Of a DNA stretch of 64,000 nt, positions 46,152 to 55,901 are shown in pieces (the stretch's first letter is position 1; the number at the start of each line of letters is the position of its first letter). The stretch covers positions 228,879,084 to 228,943,083 of the forward strand of contig NC_058522.1 in assembly GCF_904849725.1 (NCBI RefSeq), written 5' to 3'. Position numbers and translations under genes: made by a program. The notes under the pieces were generated by a model. The model had not been told where the DNA came from and searched no databases. It saw only the letters and a list, made by a program, of their open reading frames with translations. The DNA is from Hordeum vulgare subsp. vulgare (taxonomy: Eukaryota; Streptophyta; Magnoliopsida; Poales; Poaceae).

Positions 46152-46333
46152 TTATGGGTAGAACTTGTAAATATGCTCGATGTTCCACCAATTCTGCACC
46201 ATAGTGCCATCCTTGGTGTCCACGCGGATTGTGTCAGGCCTCGTGACTCGTACCACCTATTAACGACCTTCCCGCTTTGGTGTTAACTTGTTGGATCCCT
46301 TTGTGGATTGAATCCGATGAATATTAATACTAA
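46152..46333 (-). pseudogene. pol: Integrase C-terminus of element C
   Basis: The minus strand reads KLTPKREG, two stops, VVRVTRPDTIRVD, then QNWWNIEHIYKFYP and TAA at 46154-46152. The ending parallels the DLFRKFYT end of element A. It is cut at 46333/46334 by element F. Confidence 0.65.
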
Positions 46334-47927
46334 TGATCTGCGTTGGGTTTTCCGTGAAGAGGAACTGGTAGTCGCAGCATAATGTGGGTAAGTATTTCCC
46401 TCGATTAAGAAACCAAGGTTTATCGAACCAATAGGAATATCAATCCTCAACCATCTTCAACAGTTGCACACAAAAGAGCAAACAACTTGCACCCAACGCG
46501 TGTAAGAGGGTTTTCAATCCCTCTCATCTTGTTATTTGCGAGAAAATGAGGTATGTAGATAATTGTTAGATAATTGTAACTTGCAAAATAAAATAAAAGG
46601 AAAATAGTAACAGCGAAGAACTTACAATTTTTCTAAATATATAAGTGAATGGACCTAGGGGCCATAGTGTTCTCTAGTGGCATCTCTCATGAAAGCAACA
46701 TATATATGCTGGATAAACAAATTATTGTTGGGAAATTGATAGAACAACGGATAGTTATGCGATTTTCATGGCAATGATCATGTGTATATACTATATAGGC
46801 ATCGTATCCATAAGAAAATAGGTCGACTCCTCCCTGCACCTACTACTATTATTCCACCCATCGACTGCTATATAGCATGCATCTAGAGTATTAAGTAAAT
46901 CGGAGTAATGCTTGGAGAGTGATGACATAATGTAGACAACGTAAGCTCAACCAATATGAATAAACAGCATCGTTTTATCCTTAGTGGAAGAAACACAAAG
47001 ATGCAATTTGTCCCCTTCTGACATTAGGATATAGAAAATCGCCAGGTTGAACACACTACAACCAACCCCTCTCACTAAAGAAATACCAAACTACTTGGCC
47101 AAAGCAATTCAATAGATGAGAGAGAATTATGAAGCTATGATGATCATGCAAATAAGAATCATAAAACTTAGAGAAGTATCAAATATTTCTTATGAATAAT
47201 CTGAACATAAACCCACAATTCATCGCATCATAGCAAACACACCATACAAAAGTATTACATCGGATAGATCAAAGCGAAGATGTGATGATCATTGTATTTA
47301 AGATCAAGATCAAGAGAGAGAGAGAGAGAGAGAGAGAGATATAACCATCCAGATACTAACTACGGAACCGGAGGTTTGTGGTGAACTACTCACATATCAT
47401 CATGAGGGCAACAAGTCTGACGAAGAGGCCCTCCATGATTGATCCCCCCTCTGGCAGGGTACCGTAACAGAGCTACACATGGGATCTCCATTGAACAGAT
47501 ACTTGTGGCGGCATAAAAAGTCTTTAGCGATAATATTCAGGGTTTCTGGAATATTTGTGAATTTATAGGTAGATAACACAGCTAGAGGGGCCATAGGGGA
47601 GGCACAAGACATCACGGAATGACCACCCCCCTGGTCATGCCCTATTGGCATGTGGGCCCATGTGTGGCTTCAGGTCTCCCCTCGAAACTTTTGTGTCTTC
47701 TTTTGGTCTAGGAAAAATCATAAAAAAGTTTCATCGCAATTGGACTTTGTTCGTTATTGAAAACCTAAAAAACATGGAGAAAACAACAACTCGCCATCGG
47801 CAATGGGTTACTAGGTTCATGCTCAAAAATAATATAAATTGGTCAATTATGACCCGAAAAGTATCCTAGAATGAGAATATAATAGCATGGAACAATAAAA
47901 AATTATAGATACATTGGATACGTATCA
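46334..47927 (-). repeat. 3' LTR of element F
   Basis: 1594 bases, TGATCTGCGTTGGG to GATACGTATCA. It is similar in layout to the element E LTR but a different subfamily. A TATA-like ACCTATAAATTC is near 47553-47565 on the minus strand. It contains an (AG)n run at 47313-47339. Confidence 0.75.
47313..47339. repeat. (AG)n microsatellite
   Basis: About thirteen AG units in the element F LTR. Likely length-variable. Confidence 0.9.
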
Positions 47928-47943
47928 AGCATCCCCAAGCTTA
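47928..47943 (-). promoter_or_regulatory. Polypurine tract of element F
   Basis: The minus strand reads TAAGCTTGGGGATGCT next to the LTR. Confidence 0.75.
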
Positions 47944-48478
47944 ATTCTTGCTCATCATCGAGTAGGTAAAAAATAAAAACATAATTTTTTATGTGACATG
48001 ATATCCAATATGTAACCTTTTGCATGTGTGCTCATTAAGAAACGATGAATTAACAAACATCAACATAGTAATAATTATATGCACAAGCAGCAAGATCATC
48101 AATCTTTCAAGGTATATGATCCTAAAAGAATGTTTGCCACCATTAATCTTTCATATTTGCAAAGCATGGCTCTGTATTCACCACATTAATACAAATGTTA
48201 AGCACCACAGTGTCCAAGTCATGCAATTGGATCATACTTTTTCAAAGTAGATCAACTTTTTTATTCTTCACGCAGTACATGAGCATGAGCCATGGACATA
48301 GCATAAGGTGGAATAGAATATGGTGGTAGATATCAAAGGGGTAAAAGTGGAGAAGATAATCTCACATCAACTAGGGGTACCAATGGGCTATGGAGATGCC
48401 CATCGGCAGATGTCAATGCAAGGAGTAAGGATTGCCATGCAAATGATGCACTAGAGCTATTAGTGTATCAAATCTCAA

Positions 48479-48670
48479 ATGAAGCTGCTCACGCACGAAC
48501 ACGTCATGCGTATCCTCGACGCCATGGGTGATGCACTGCAGCTCACGTCGAAGGAGATCCGACCGATAGTGCAATACGCAAGACACTTGGCGGATGCTTT
48601 TGAAGACCCGAAACCCCACACGCCCAGGAGGGACCCCTTCAGGGAGTGCGGCGGCTACGGGCAGCCCTAG
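48479..48670 (+). CDS. Unrecognised 63-codon ORF at the left edge of element D
   Basis: ATG at 48479 or so, reading KLLTHEHVMRILDAMGDALQ, KEIRPIVQYARHLADAFED and a basic Pro-rich tail, TAG near 48670. It is noticeably more GC-rich than its surroundings and looks helical. I do not recognise it. It may be chance coding within the U5 part of the element D LTR, or a short piece of something else caught at the F/D junction. Confidence 0.25.
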   Translation: MKLLTHEHVMRILDAMGDALQLTSKEIRPIVQYARHLADAFEDPKPHTPRRDPFRECGGYGQP

Positions 48671-49655
48671 GTCGATTCGCTCGCCCCTAGACCATCAGGA
48701 TTCACAACTCTCAAACTTGATGAACAGTGAAGAACGAGAGATAAAAACGATGGAGAGATAAAACGTAGATAAAAAGTAGTATATTGATGTTTCGATGGTG
48801 TGTTGTGTCAATCGGCCATCACCTCCAATATATATAAGAGGTGGCTGGACTTCCCGTACAAGTAAAGGATTCATCTAGGCTTTCCTTACAAGAAAATTAC
48901 ACCAAATCACGACCTAGAATCCTAATTCTAGTCTAACTCGGATTCAACCCGAATCTGGCCCCAACTCCTATCTTGCATCTACATATAACCTTCAATTATG
49001 CTGATTTATATATCAAAATCGATCGGCTCGATGATACAAACAATTCTTTTGTTGATCACTTTTCCAAATAAGGCCATGTTGAATACTCCACGAAGTCATC
49101 TTCAACTCCCAGTAGGACTCGACCACACGGTTGACTGTACTGTCCGAACCTTGTATCATTTCTGAAGGCTTCATACTATATCAAATGATGATGACTCCAA
49201 AAGCAAAGTTAACCGCCTTGATGATACACACAACTTTCATGTTACACACTATTCCATATAAAGACATCTAGACAATCTTTTGCACCTATCTTTCAGCTTC
49301 CGATTGGATATTGGTCAACGTAACTCGAATTCAAACCTTTTCAATCGGATATTAGGACCATTCACTCAGATCGCACGATCATGTTTCTTCATCCTAATAA
49401 TAAGATTTCACCTTGAAAACAAGCTTTTCATTCCTCCGACATCTTCTCACTTGGTCGGCGACCTTCACTCGGATCCCTGACTAAAACTTTAGCATGATCA
49501 TGTTTTGTCCCTCCAGGTCGCATACGAACACAGATTGAGACAAAATATATACCAAAATCGATCGGCTTGACAAGACGAAGCTTTTTTGTGTTGTAAGTTA
49601 TTTCATGAGAGGTTATGTTGATTGTATTTTGCACTATGCCAAAATAAGGTGTCAA
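48479..49655 (-). repeat. 3' LTR of element D (left edge uncertain)
   Basis: The right end is clear: GGTGTCAACA followed inside by a polypurine tract. The left end is set only by loss of similarity to element F. A TATA box (TCTTATATATATTGG on the minus strand) at 48826-48840 fits an LTR promoter. Repeated ATCAAAATCGATCGGCT words (near 49013 and 49551) occur within. Confidence 0.6.
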
Positions 49656-49675
49656 CATATGCCCCCCCTGTTTTT
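49656..49675 (-). promoter_or_regulatory. Polypurine tract of element D
   Basis: The minus strand reads AAAAACAGGGGGGGCATA beside the LTR start TGTTGACACC. Confidence 0.8.
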
Positions 49676-49792
49676 CGGCAAAGGTTGTATGCCAAAAAAT
49701 AATCCGTAGTGTGTTTGTTCTAAGGATGATGCCAACACTCCTTCGACCACTTATTCTCGTGAGGGCGATAATCATATATCGTCCATGTTTAC

Positions 49793-50900
49793 TTAAGCTT
49801 CTTGCCACACACTCGGGTGATATTTCTTCAGATACTTGCCATTGAGAGCTCGAGGTAGCACTGTCCCTCGAATTGATTCCACCAAATATGAGTTCCCAGG
49901 AACTACTCTTGCAATTTTAAAAGGAGCTTCCCAGTTTGGAGACAACTTCCCAAATTTTCTATCTCTTGAACCAATCGGCAAGATCACTTTCTACATGAGA
50001 TCGCCAACTTGAAAATTCTTCAATTTGGCTTTTTTATAATAAGCTCTTGCAACTCTTAACTTTTCTCTTTCTATGGCCTTTAAAGGAGCCAAACGTTTAT
50101 CGAGAACTTTATCAATATTGTCCATCATTAAGTTATAAAAGTCCACAGCCGACAAATCATTTTGTTTAGCTATTCGCAAAGCACTCAAATTCACTTCTAC
50201 TGGTAAAATGGCCTCTTGGCCATATACTAGCTCATAACAGGTTACTTTTGTAGCACCGTGCTTTGAGATTCTATGTTCCCACAAAGCCTTAGATGGCAAC
50301 TCATGAAATCTCCTTGTATTATCCTCAATCTTATTTTTTATGAGCTTGATGAATATTTTATTTCTAGACTTAGCTTGTCCATTAGCTTAGGCATAATACA
50401 TAGAGAAATTGAGCAACTTTATCTTATAAGATTCGTGAAATTCTCTAACTTGATGTGATACAAAAGATGATCCTTGATCCATAGTTAATGTATGCGGAAT
50501 GTTGAATCTGTGAATAATGTGCTCAGTTATGAATTGAATTACCTCTGTATGTCTCATGTTCTTGAGAGGTACCGCTTCAGACCATTTAGTGAACTAATCG
50601 GTTGCCACCAATACGAATTGATGCCCCTTTGAAGAAGACGGATGAAATTCTCCAATGAAGTCTAAACCCCATCCTCTAACACGGAAGCAGGAGCCAATTG
50701 AATACTACCAAACTTTTGACAGGCTTCACATCCTTTATAATATATGAAGCAATCATTAATCATCATCAGCCTATAAAACCCAACACGTCACAACAACCAC
50801 TTCATCTTGGGAGCCGACTGATGAGTTCCACAAATACCTTCATGTACCTCTCCCATAGCATGTCTAGATTGGTCTTTGTCCAAGCACTTCAAAACAATAT
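49793..50900 (-). pseudogene. pol: Integrase of element D
   Basis: C-terminal pieces are clear: ELVYGQEAILPVEVNL, VARAYYKKAKLKNFQVGDL, TAG at 49991-49993 (probably TGG to TAG), then SRDRKFGKLSPNWEAPFKI and NSYLVESIRGTVLPRALNG with a KYHPSVWQEA end. The GPF-type C-terminal motif is altered (APF). The core at 50300-50900 is readable only in fragments (VSHQVREFHES, QANGQAKSRNK), where the catalytic Glu of NGQAE appears changed to Lys. Inactive. Confidence 0.75.
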
Positions 50901-50910
50901 CATCAACTGT

Positions 50911-51663
50911 TCAGCGATAAATGTGATCATCCCTCATCACATATTTGAGAGCCATACGCTGAACAGCCGTGTCCACCCTTTCACTCGGATCGCGCAAGTA
51001 ATCAACAATGGGCTTCCTACGGTCCAGATTTTCATTTGTACTAGATTTTTTGTTAGTGGCTGAAGTTGTATGTTCTAGTTCGACCTCTCCTATATTGGCA
51101 AAGCTAGACATCGTCTTTTGAGAAATATGAAACAAGCCATGGTCAAGATGATAACCTCCGGATGCTTGTTGTGCCAAATCATTCGCTCTCCAATTGTCAT
51201 GTCTAAATATATGAGCAATGCTTAAACAATCCAAAGCAGAAATTGTATCTAGAAATTTATCAAGATAAATATTAAGTGATTCGTCAAAACATTTAAAAAC
51301 TCTCGATATTGGTTGTACCACTAATAATGAATCGCCAAAACCCTCAACATGTGTAGCACCTATAGCCAGTAACATCTCTAGGCCGAATAACAATGCTTCA
51401 TATTCGGCTTGATTATTTGTGCAAAACTATTCTAAGCGACGTGAGGCTTCTAAAACAGCACCTTGAGGAGATATATAAACAATACCAACACCTTGTCCAT
51501 TACTATAAACTGGACCATCAAAATATAATCTCCACGGTACTACTGATATAATGTTTATATAACCATCGTGCTTGTCATTAATCCAATGGTCAACAATGAA
51601 GTTAGCAACTATTTGGACTTTCAAATATTTCAAAGATTCATAGGCTAAATCATGTTCAATCAA
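50911..51663 (-). pseudogene. pol: Archaeal-type RNase H of element D
   Basis: Two open pieces: 51663-51427 with WRLYFDGPVYSNGQGVGIVYISPQG, and 51393-50911 with EGFGDSLLVVQPISRVFKCFDE and IAHIFRHDNWRANDLAQQASG. The three Asp positions of the fold (YFDG, GDS, ANDLA) are all present. A stop and frame change separate the pieces near 51400-51426. This domain again marks Tat lineage. Confidence 0.8.
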
Positions 51664-51717
51664 AGCATAAGCCCACCTGCCATATCTACCCTAAGAATTA
51701 GTCTATGCAACATATAC

Positions 51718-52182
51718 TTAATGACATCGGTTTGACAAGATATTATGCAAGCACTCGGCACTAGGTACTGTCTTGGTTTTGTGCAAGCGTAATATAAACG
51801 AAGGCATAATTTTTTCCATAAATGGGTGCTTTCTCTCGGCGTCCAATAAACGTCGGCTCAAATATGTAATAGCATGCTCTTTTCCTTCGGTCTCTTGAGT
51901 CAAAACAGCACCAATAACACCTTCCTCTGCTGCAATGTAAATCTTAAATGGCTCCCTATGCTTGGGTGCTTTCATCACCGGAGGAGGGCACAAATATTTC
52001 TTGATCATATCAAATGCTTCTTGCTGCTTTGCCCCCCCCCAAGTAAAATTGGCATCATTCTTTAACCAAAGGATATGAGTGAATGCATCAACTTTCCCTG
52101 ACAAGTTGGCTGTGAATCTCCATAAATAATGGACTTTACCAAGGAATTTTTTCATATCTCTCTTGCATGTTGGAGCCTCCAC
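51718..52182 (-). pseudogene. pol: RNase H of element D
   Basis: Begins MKKFLGKVHYLWRF, the RT thumb end, then FKIYIAAEEGVIGAVLTQETEGKEHAITYLSR and the AERKH block. The first catalytic residue position reads IAAE rather than a YxDAS-type Asp, as is common in Tat retroviral-type RNase H. The frame ends early near 51718. Confidence 0.75.
52030..52041. repeat. Poly-C run in element D pol
   Basis: A run of about ten C within the RNase H linker, likely a slippage site that helps break the frame. Confidence 0.6.
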
Positions 52183-52189
52183 TTGTTGT

Positions 52190-52868
52190 ATGGATTATGT
52201 CTTCTTGGGATCAATCTCTACACCATTTTCATGAATGATGAAACCAAAAAACTTTCCAACTGACACACCGAATACACATTTCAAAGAATTCATCTTCAAT
52301 CATATTTTTTTTATTCTTTCAAAGGCTAAATGCAAATTGGCTAGAGGAGATTCAAAAGCATCCGATTTGACAACAATATCATCAATATACACCTCAAGTA
52401 TAACACCGAGCAAATCATGAAAAAATAAATTCATAGCTCCTTGATATGTGGCGCCAACATTCTTCAATCCAAAGGTCATCACTAGCCACTCAAATAAACC
52501 AAGAAAGCCGAGGCAACGGAAAGCCATTTTGGACATATCATATTCGGCCATTAAAATCTGGTTATACCCCGCATTACCATCAAGAAAGCTAATGACCTTA
52601 TGTCCAGAAGCATCATTAATAAGCATATCAGCTATGGGCATGGGATACTCAGTTTTGGTGTAGCTCTATTCAAATCTGTGAAATCAATGCACACCCTTAA
52701 CTTGTCGGAGCCCTTTCTCTCCACTCGTACAATGTTAAATCCACTCGGCATACCTGCAAGGTCTAATAAAATTAGCTTTCAGCAAATGACCGATGTCATT
52801 CTTGATTCGGTCATATGTTTTTTGATTAAACTTTCTGGAGGATTGCTTGTAAGGTCTAAAACCGACCT
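52190..52868 (-). pseudogene. pol: Reverse transcriptase of element D, 5'-truncated
   Basis: Minus-strand pieces: RPYKQSSRKFNQKTYDRI near 52840, then a frameshift near 52745, RVCIDFTDLNRATPK, ISFLDGNAGYNQI with the first catalytic Asp, and EVYIDDIVVKSDAF with the YIDD site near 52390. It is joined to element G at about 52868. Gypsy Tat-type RT. Confidence 0.8.
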
Positions 52869-54803
52869 TTATAGGCAGGTGTAGTTATCAAAGCCTTCTT
52901 AAGTATTTCGAAGGCTTCCTCACAATCATCGTCAAAAACAAAAGGAATATCCTTTTGCAAGAGATTGGTAAGAGGCCTAGAAATCTTAGAGAAGTCTTTA
53001 ACGAACCTTCTATAGAAACCAACATGACCAAGGAAACTTCTTATACCTTTCATATCTGTGGGGAATAGCATTTTCTCGATTGCATCAACCTTAGCCTTAT
53101 CGACTTCAATACCTCTTTCGGAAATTTTATGTCCTAAGATGATGCCTTCATTAACCATAAAGTGGCACTTATCCCAATTCAAGACAAGATTGGTGTCTTT
53201 ACATCTCTGCAAGACCCGATCAAGGTTGCTGAGGTAGTGATCAAAAGAAGACCCGTAAATGGAGAAGTCATCCATGAAAACCTCAACAATCTTTTCACAA
53301 AAGTCAGAGAATATATCCATCATACATCTTTGAAAGGTGGCAGGTGCATTACATAATCCAAAAGGCATACGTCTATAAGCAAAGCTACCGAAAGGGCAGG
53401 TCAAAGTGGTTTTCTCCTGATCAGATTGTGCAACTGGTATTTGGGAGAAACCAGAATAACCGCCTAGAAAACAAAAGTGTGTGTGTTTAGAAAGTCTTTC
53501 TAGCATTTGGTCAATAAAAGGCAAAGGGTAATGATCTTTCCTAGTGGCTTTATTCAATTTTCTAAAATCAATCACCATCCTATAGCTAGTAATAATTCTC
53601 CGCGGGATCAATTCATCCTTATCATTAGGGACAACGGTAATACCTCCCTTCTTAGGGACGTAATGCACCGGACTCACCCAATCACTATGAGCAACAGGAT
53701 AGATAATACCCTCTTCCAGGAGATTTAGTATTTCTTTTCTTACTATCTCTTTCATCTTAGTATTTAATCTCCTTTGATGATCAGCAACTGGTTTGGAATC
53801 AGGATTAGTTTTAATCTTGTGTTGGCATAGAGTGGGACTAATGCCCTTAAGATCATGAAGAGTATATCCAATAGCAGGATGGTGCTTCCTCCGAATTTCT
53901 AGTAACTTCTTTTCTTCATGCTCGGAGAGGCTAGCACTAATTATAATAGGATATATCTCTGTTTCATCAAGATAAGCATACTTAAGAGTATCTGGCAACT
54001 GTTTAAGCTCAAATATAGGATCACTCTTTGGTGGGGGTGGATCCCCAAGCAGTTCAACAGGCAAATTATTCTTAAGGATAGGATATTGTTCTAAGACAAC
54101 TCTATCTATTTCATCCTTTTCATCCATATGCATATCATTTTCATGCTCAAGCAAGTATTGCTCTAAGGGATCAGTAGGAGGCACGACAATAGAAGCTAAG
54201 GCAATAGTTTCATCCTTACTAGGCAACTCTTTTTCATGAGGTCGTCTACCAAACTTGGAGAAATTGAACTCATCTGACACACCTTCAAAGCCAACAGTGA
54301 CAGTTTGCTTCTCACAGTCAATATGAGCATTGACGGTATTGAGGAAGGGTTTGCCAAAGATGATGGGACAAAAGCTATCTTGTGCGGTAGCAAGAATGAG
54401 GAAATCATTAGCATACTTCGTTTTACCACACAAGACTTCAACATCCCTAACAATTCCCAGAGGGCAGATAGTATCTCTATTGGCAAGCTGAATAGTGACA
54501 TCAATGGGTTCTATCTCGATAGGTGCAATCTCGTCTTTAATTTCATCATATAATGATTGAGGTATTGCACTAACACTAGCACACACGTCACATAAACCAT
54601 GATAACAATGATCTCCTATCTTAATAGAAACAACAGGTGTGCCAACAACAGGCCTATGTTTGTCTCTAGTGTGAGGTTTAGCAATTCTAGCAGCATCTTC
54701 ACAGAAGTGAATATTATGTCCCTCAACATCGTCGGACAGGAGATCTTTGATAATAGCAATGCTAGGTTCAACTCTCATTTTCTCAGGGGGTGTAGGTGTT
54801 TTA
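52869..54803 (-). pseudogene. pol: Protease and reverse transcriptase of element G
   Basis: This frame follows gag across one TAA. Protease: GLCDVCASVSAIPQSLYDEI (active site D-V-C-A-S, Cys where Gly is expected) and PIIFGKPFLNTVNAHID. RT: RMVIDFRKLNKATRKDHYP, CFLGGYSGFSQIPVAQ, RRMPFGLCNAPATFQRCM, EVFMDDFSIYGSSFDHYL (FMDD active site), GIILGHKISERGIEVD and RSFLGHVGFYRRFVKDF. In the FLGGYSGF block the first catalytic Asp is Gly, so the enzyme is dead although the frame is open for 640 codons. It ends a few codons into element D. Confidence 0.9.
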
Positions 54804-54805
54804 AT

Positions 54806-55810
54806 TTAGCCTCTACGTATCACAGTTGAAGCTTTAGAATGATCCTTTATCCTAACAGGGAAAGGTGGTTTCTCAATGTAAGCACTGGGAACAATCGGAT
54901 CATTATAAGCAATGACTTTCTTTTCAACTAGATTGGGTTTAACTATATTAACTTCTAAGGGAGGATGATATTTAAACCACTTCTCTTTGGAGAGATCAAT
55001 ATGAGCAGCAAATGATTCACACAATGAAGCTACTATCTCAGAGTCAAGTCCATACTTAGCACTAAAATCACAAAAGGTATTTGTTTCAACAAAGGATTTA
55101 ACGCAATCAAACTTGAAATTCATACCTGACTCCTTAACTTCATCAAGCTCCCAATCTTCAGAGTTGCATTTAATTCTCTCCAATATATTCCATTTGAAGT
55201 CAATATCTCTCTTCATAAAAGAACCGGTACAAGAAGTGTCAAGCATGGTGCGATCATCATGAGAAAACCGAGCATAGAAGTTTTGAATGATAATTTCTCT
55301 TGAGAGATCATGGTTGGGGCATGAATATAACATTGATTTAATACTCCCCCAAGCTTGAGCGATGCTTTCTCTGTCACGAGGCCAAAAATTATAAATATAA
55401 TTCCGATCACGATGTACTAGATGCATAGGGTAAAACTTTTGATGCAATTCCAATTTCAACCGATTGTAGTTCCATGATATAGTATCATCACATAGCCTAT
55501 ACCATGTCAATGCCTTATCCCTCAAAGATAAGGGAAATACCTTCTTCTTGACTTCATCCTCGGGCAAACCTACAAGCTTAAATAAACCACAAACTTCATC
55601 TACATAGATTAGATGCAAGTCTGGATGTGATGTTCCATCTCCTGTAAAAGGATTAGCCAGGAGTTTCTCAAGCATACTCGAAGGAAATTCAAAGCTAAAA
55701 TTTTCAATAGGCGCATAAGGTTGAGGAGCAACTCTTTGTGCTTCCGTTCGAGGTGAAGATACCCCGAACAGGCCCCTCAAAGTATTAGTTTCCATAGTGA
55801 CAAGTGGCAA
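54806..55810 (-). CDS. gag: gag of element G
   Basis: ATG at about 55795 (METNTLRGLFGVSSP; the frame is open from 55810). Core: FEFPSSMLEKLLANPFTGDGTSHP, DEVKKKVFPLSLRDKALTWYRLCDD, LELHQKFYPMHLVHRDRNYIYNF, which is the Athila-like gag capsid. It stops at TAA 54806-54808 in the same frame as protease-RT, so one codon interrupts an otherwise single gag-pol frame. CAA to TAA is the simplest origin. No zinc knuckle is seen. About 330 residues. Confidence 0.8.
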   Translation of the reverse strand: MPLVTMETNTLRGLFGVSSPRTEAQRVAPQPYAPIENFSFEFPSSMLEKLLANPFTGDGTSHPDLHLIYVDEVCGLFKLVGLPEDEVKKKVFPLSLRDKALTWYRLCDDTISWNYNRLKLELHQKFYPMHLVHRDRNYIYNFWPRDRESIAQAWGSIKSMLYSCPNHDLSREIIIQNFYARFSHDDRTMLDTSCTGSFMKRDIDFKWNILERIKCNSEDWELDEVKESGMNFKFDCVKSFVETNTFCDFSAKYGLDSEIVASLCESFAAHIDLSKEKWFKYHPPLEVNIVKPNLVEKKVIAYNDPIVPSAYIEKPPFPVRIKDHSKASTVIRRG

Positions 55811-55873
55811 TAAATTTCAGCACACTATATGAATGTTTCCTTACCAATTTCCACTTACCAAAGGCACTTCACT

Positions 55874-55890
55874 CCCCGGCAACGGTGCCA
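55874..55890 (-). promoter_or_regulatory. Primer binding site of element G
   Basis: The minus strand reads TGGCACCGTTGCCGGGG, eleven bases from the LTR; one base differs from the TGGCGCC form in element E (CG to CA, a likely deamination). Confidence 0.85.
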
Positions 55891-55901
55891 GAAAAGAGTC
55901 T

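Larger units (their letters stand above)
23795..46333 (-). mobile_element. Element C: old Tat-lineage Gypsy remnant, interrupted by element E
   Basis: Only the 3' part is left: pol C-terminus (46333-46152), spacer (46151-45387) and antisense ORF (45386-45245 plus 24251-23795). Everything between 24252 and 45239 is a later insertion. To the left it is cut by LTR B, to the right by element F. It is the oldest layer of the central region. Confidence 0.6.
46334..48478 (-). mobile_element. Element F: 3' end of a Gypsy element related to E
   Basis: The 3' LTR at 46334-47927 is followed by a polypurine tract and about 550 bases of internal DNA that match 37213-37760 of element E (GCACTAGAGCTATTAGTGTAT and others). 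The rest is missing; at about 48478 the similarity stops and the LTR of element D begins. No coding sequence is included. Confidence 0.7.
48479..52868 (-). mobile_element. Element D: 3' half of a Tat-lineage Gypsy element
   Basis: Minus-strand order RT (from mid-domain), RNase H, archaeal-type RNase H, integrase, polypurine tract, 3' LTR. Gag, protease and 5' LTR are missing; at 52868 it joins element G within RT. The pol pieces are broken by many small changes. Confidence 0.8.
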
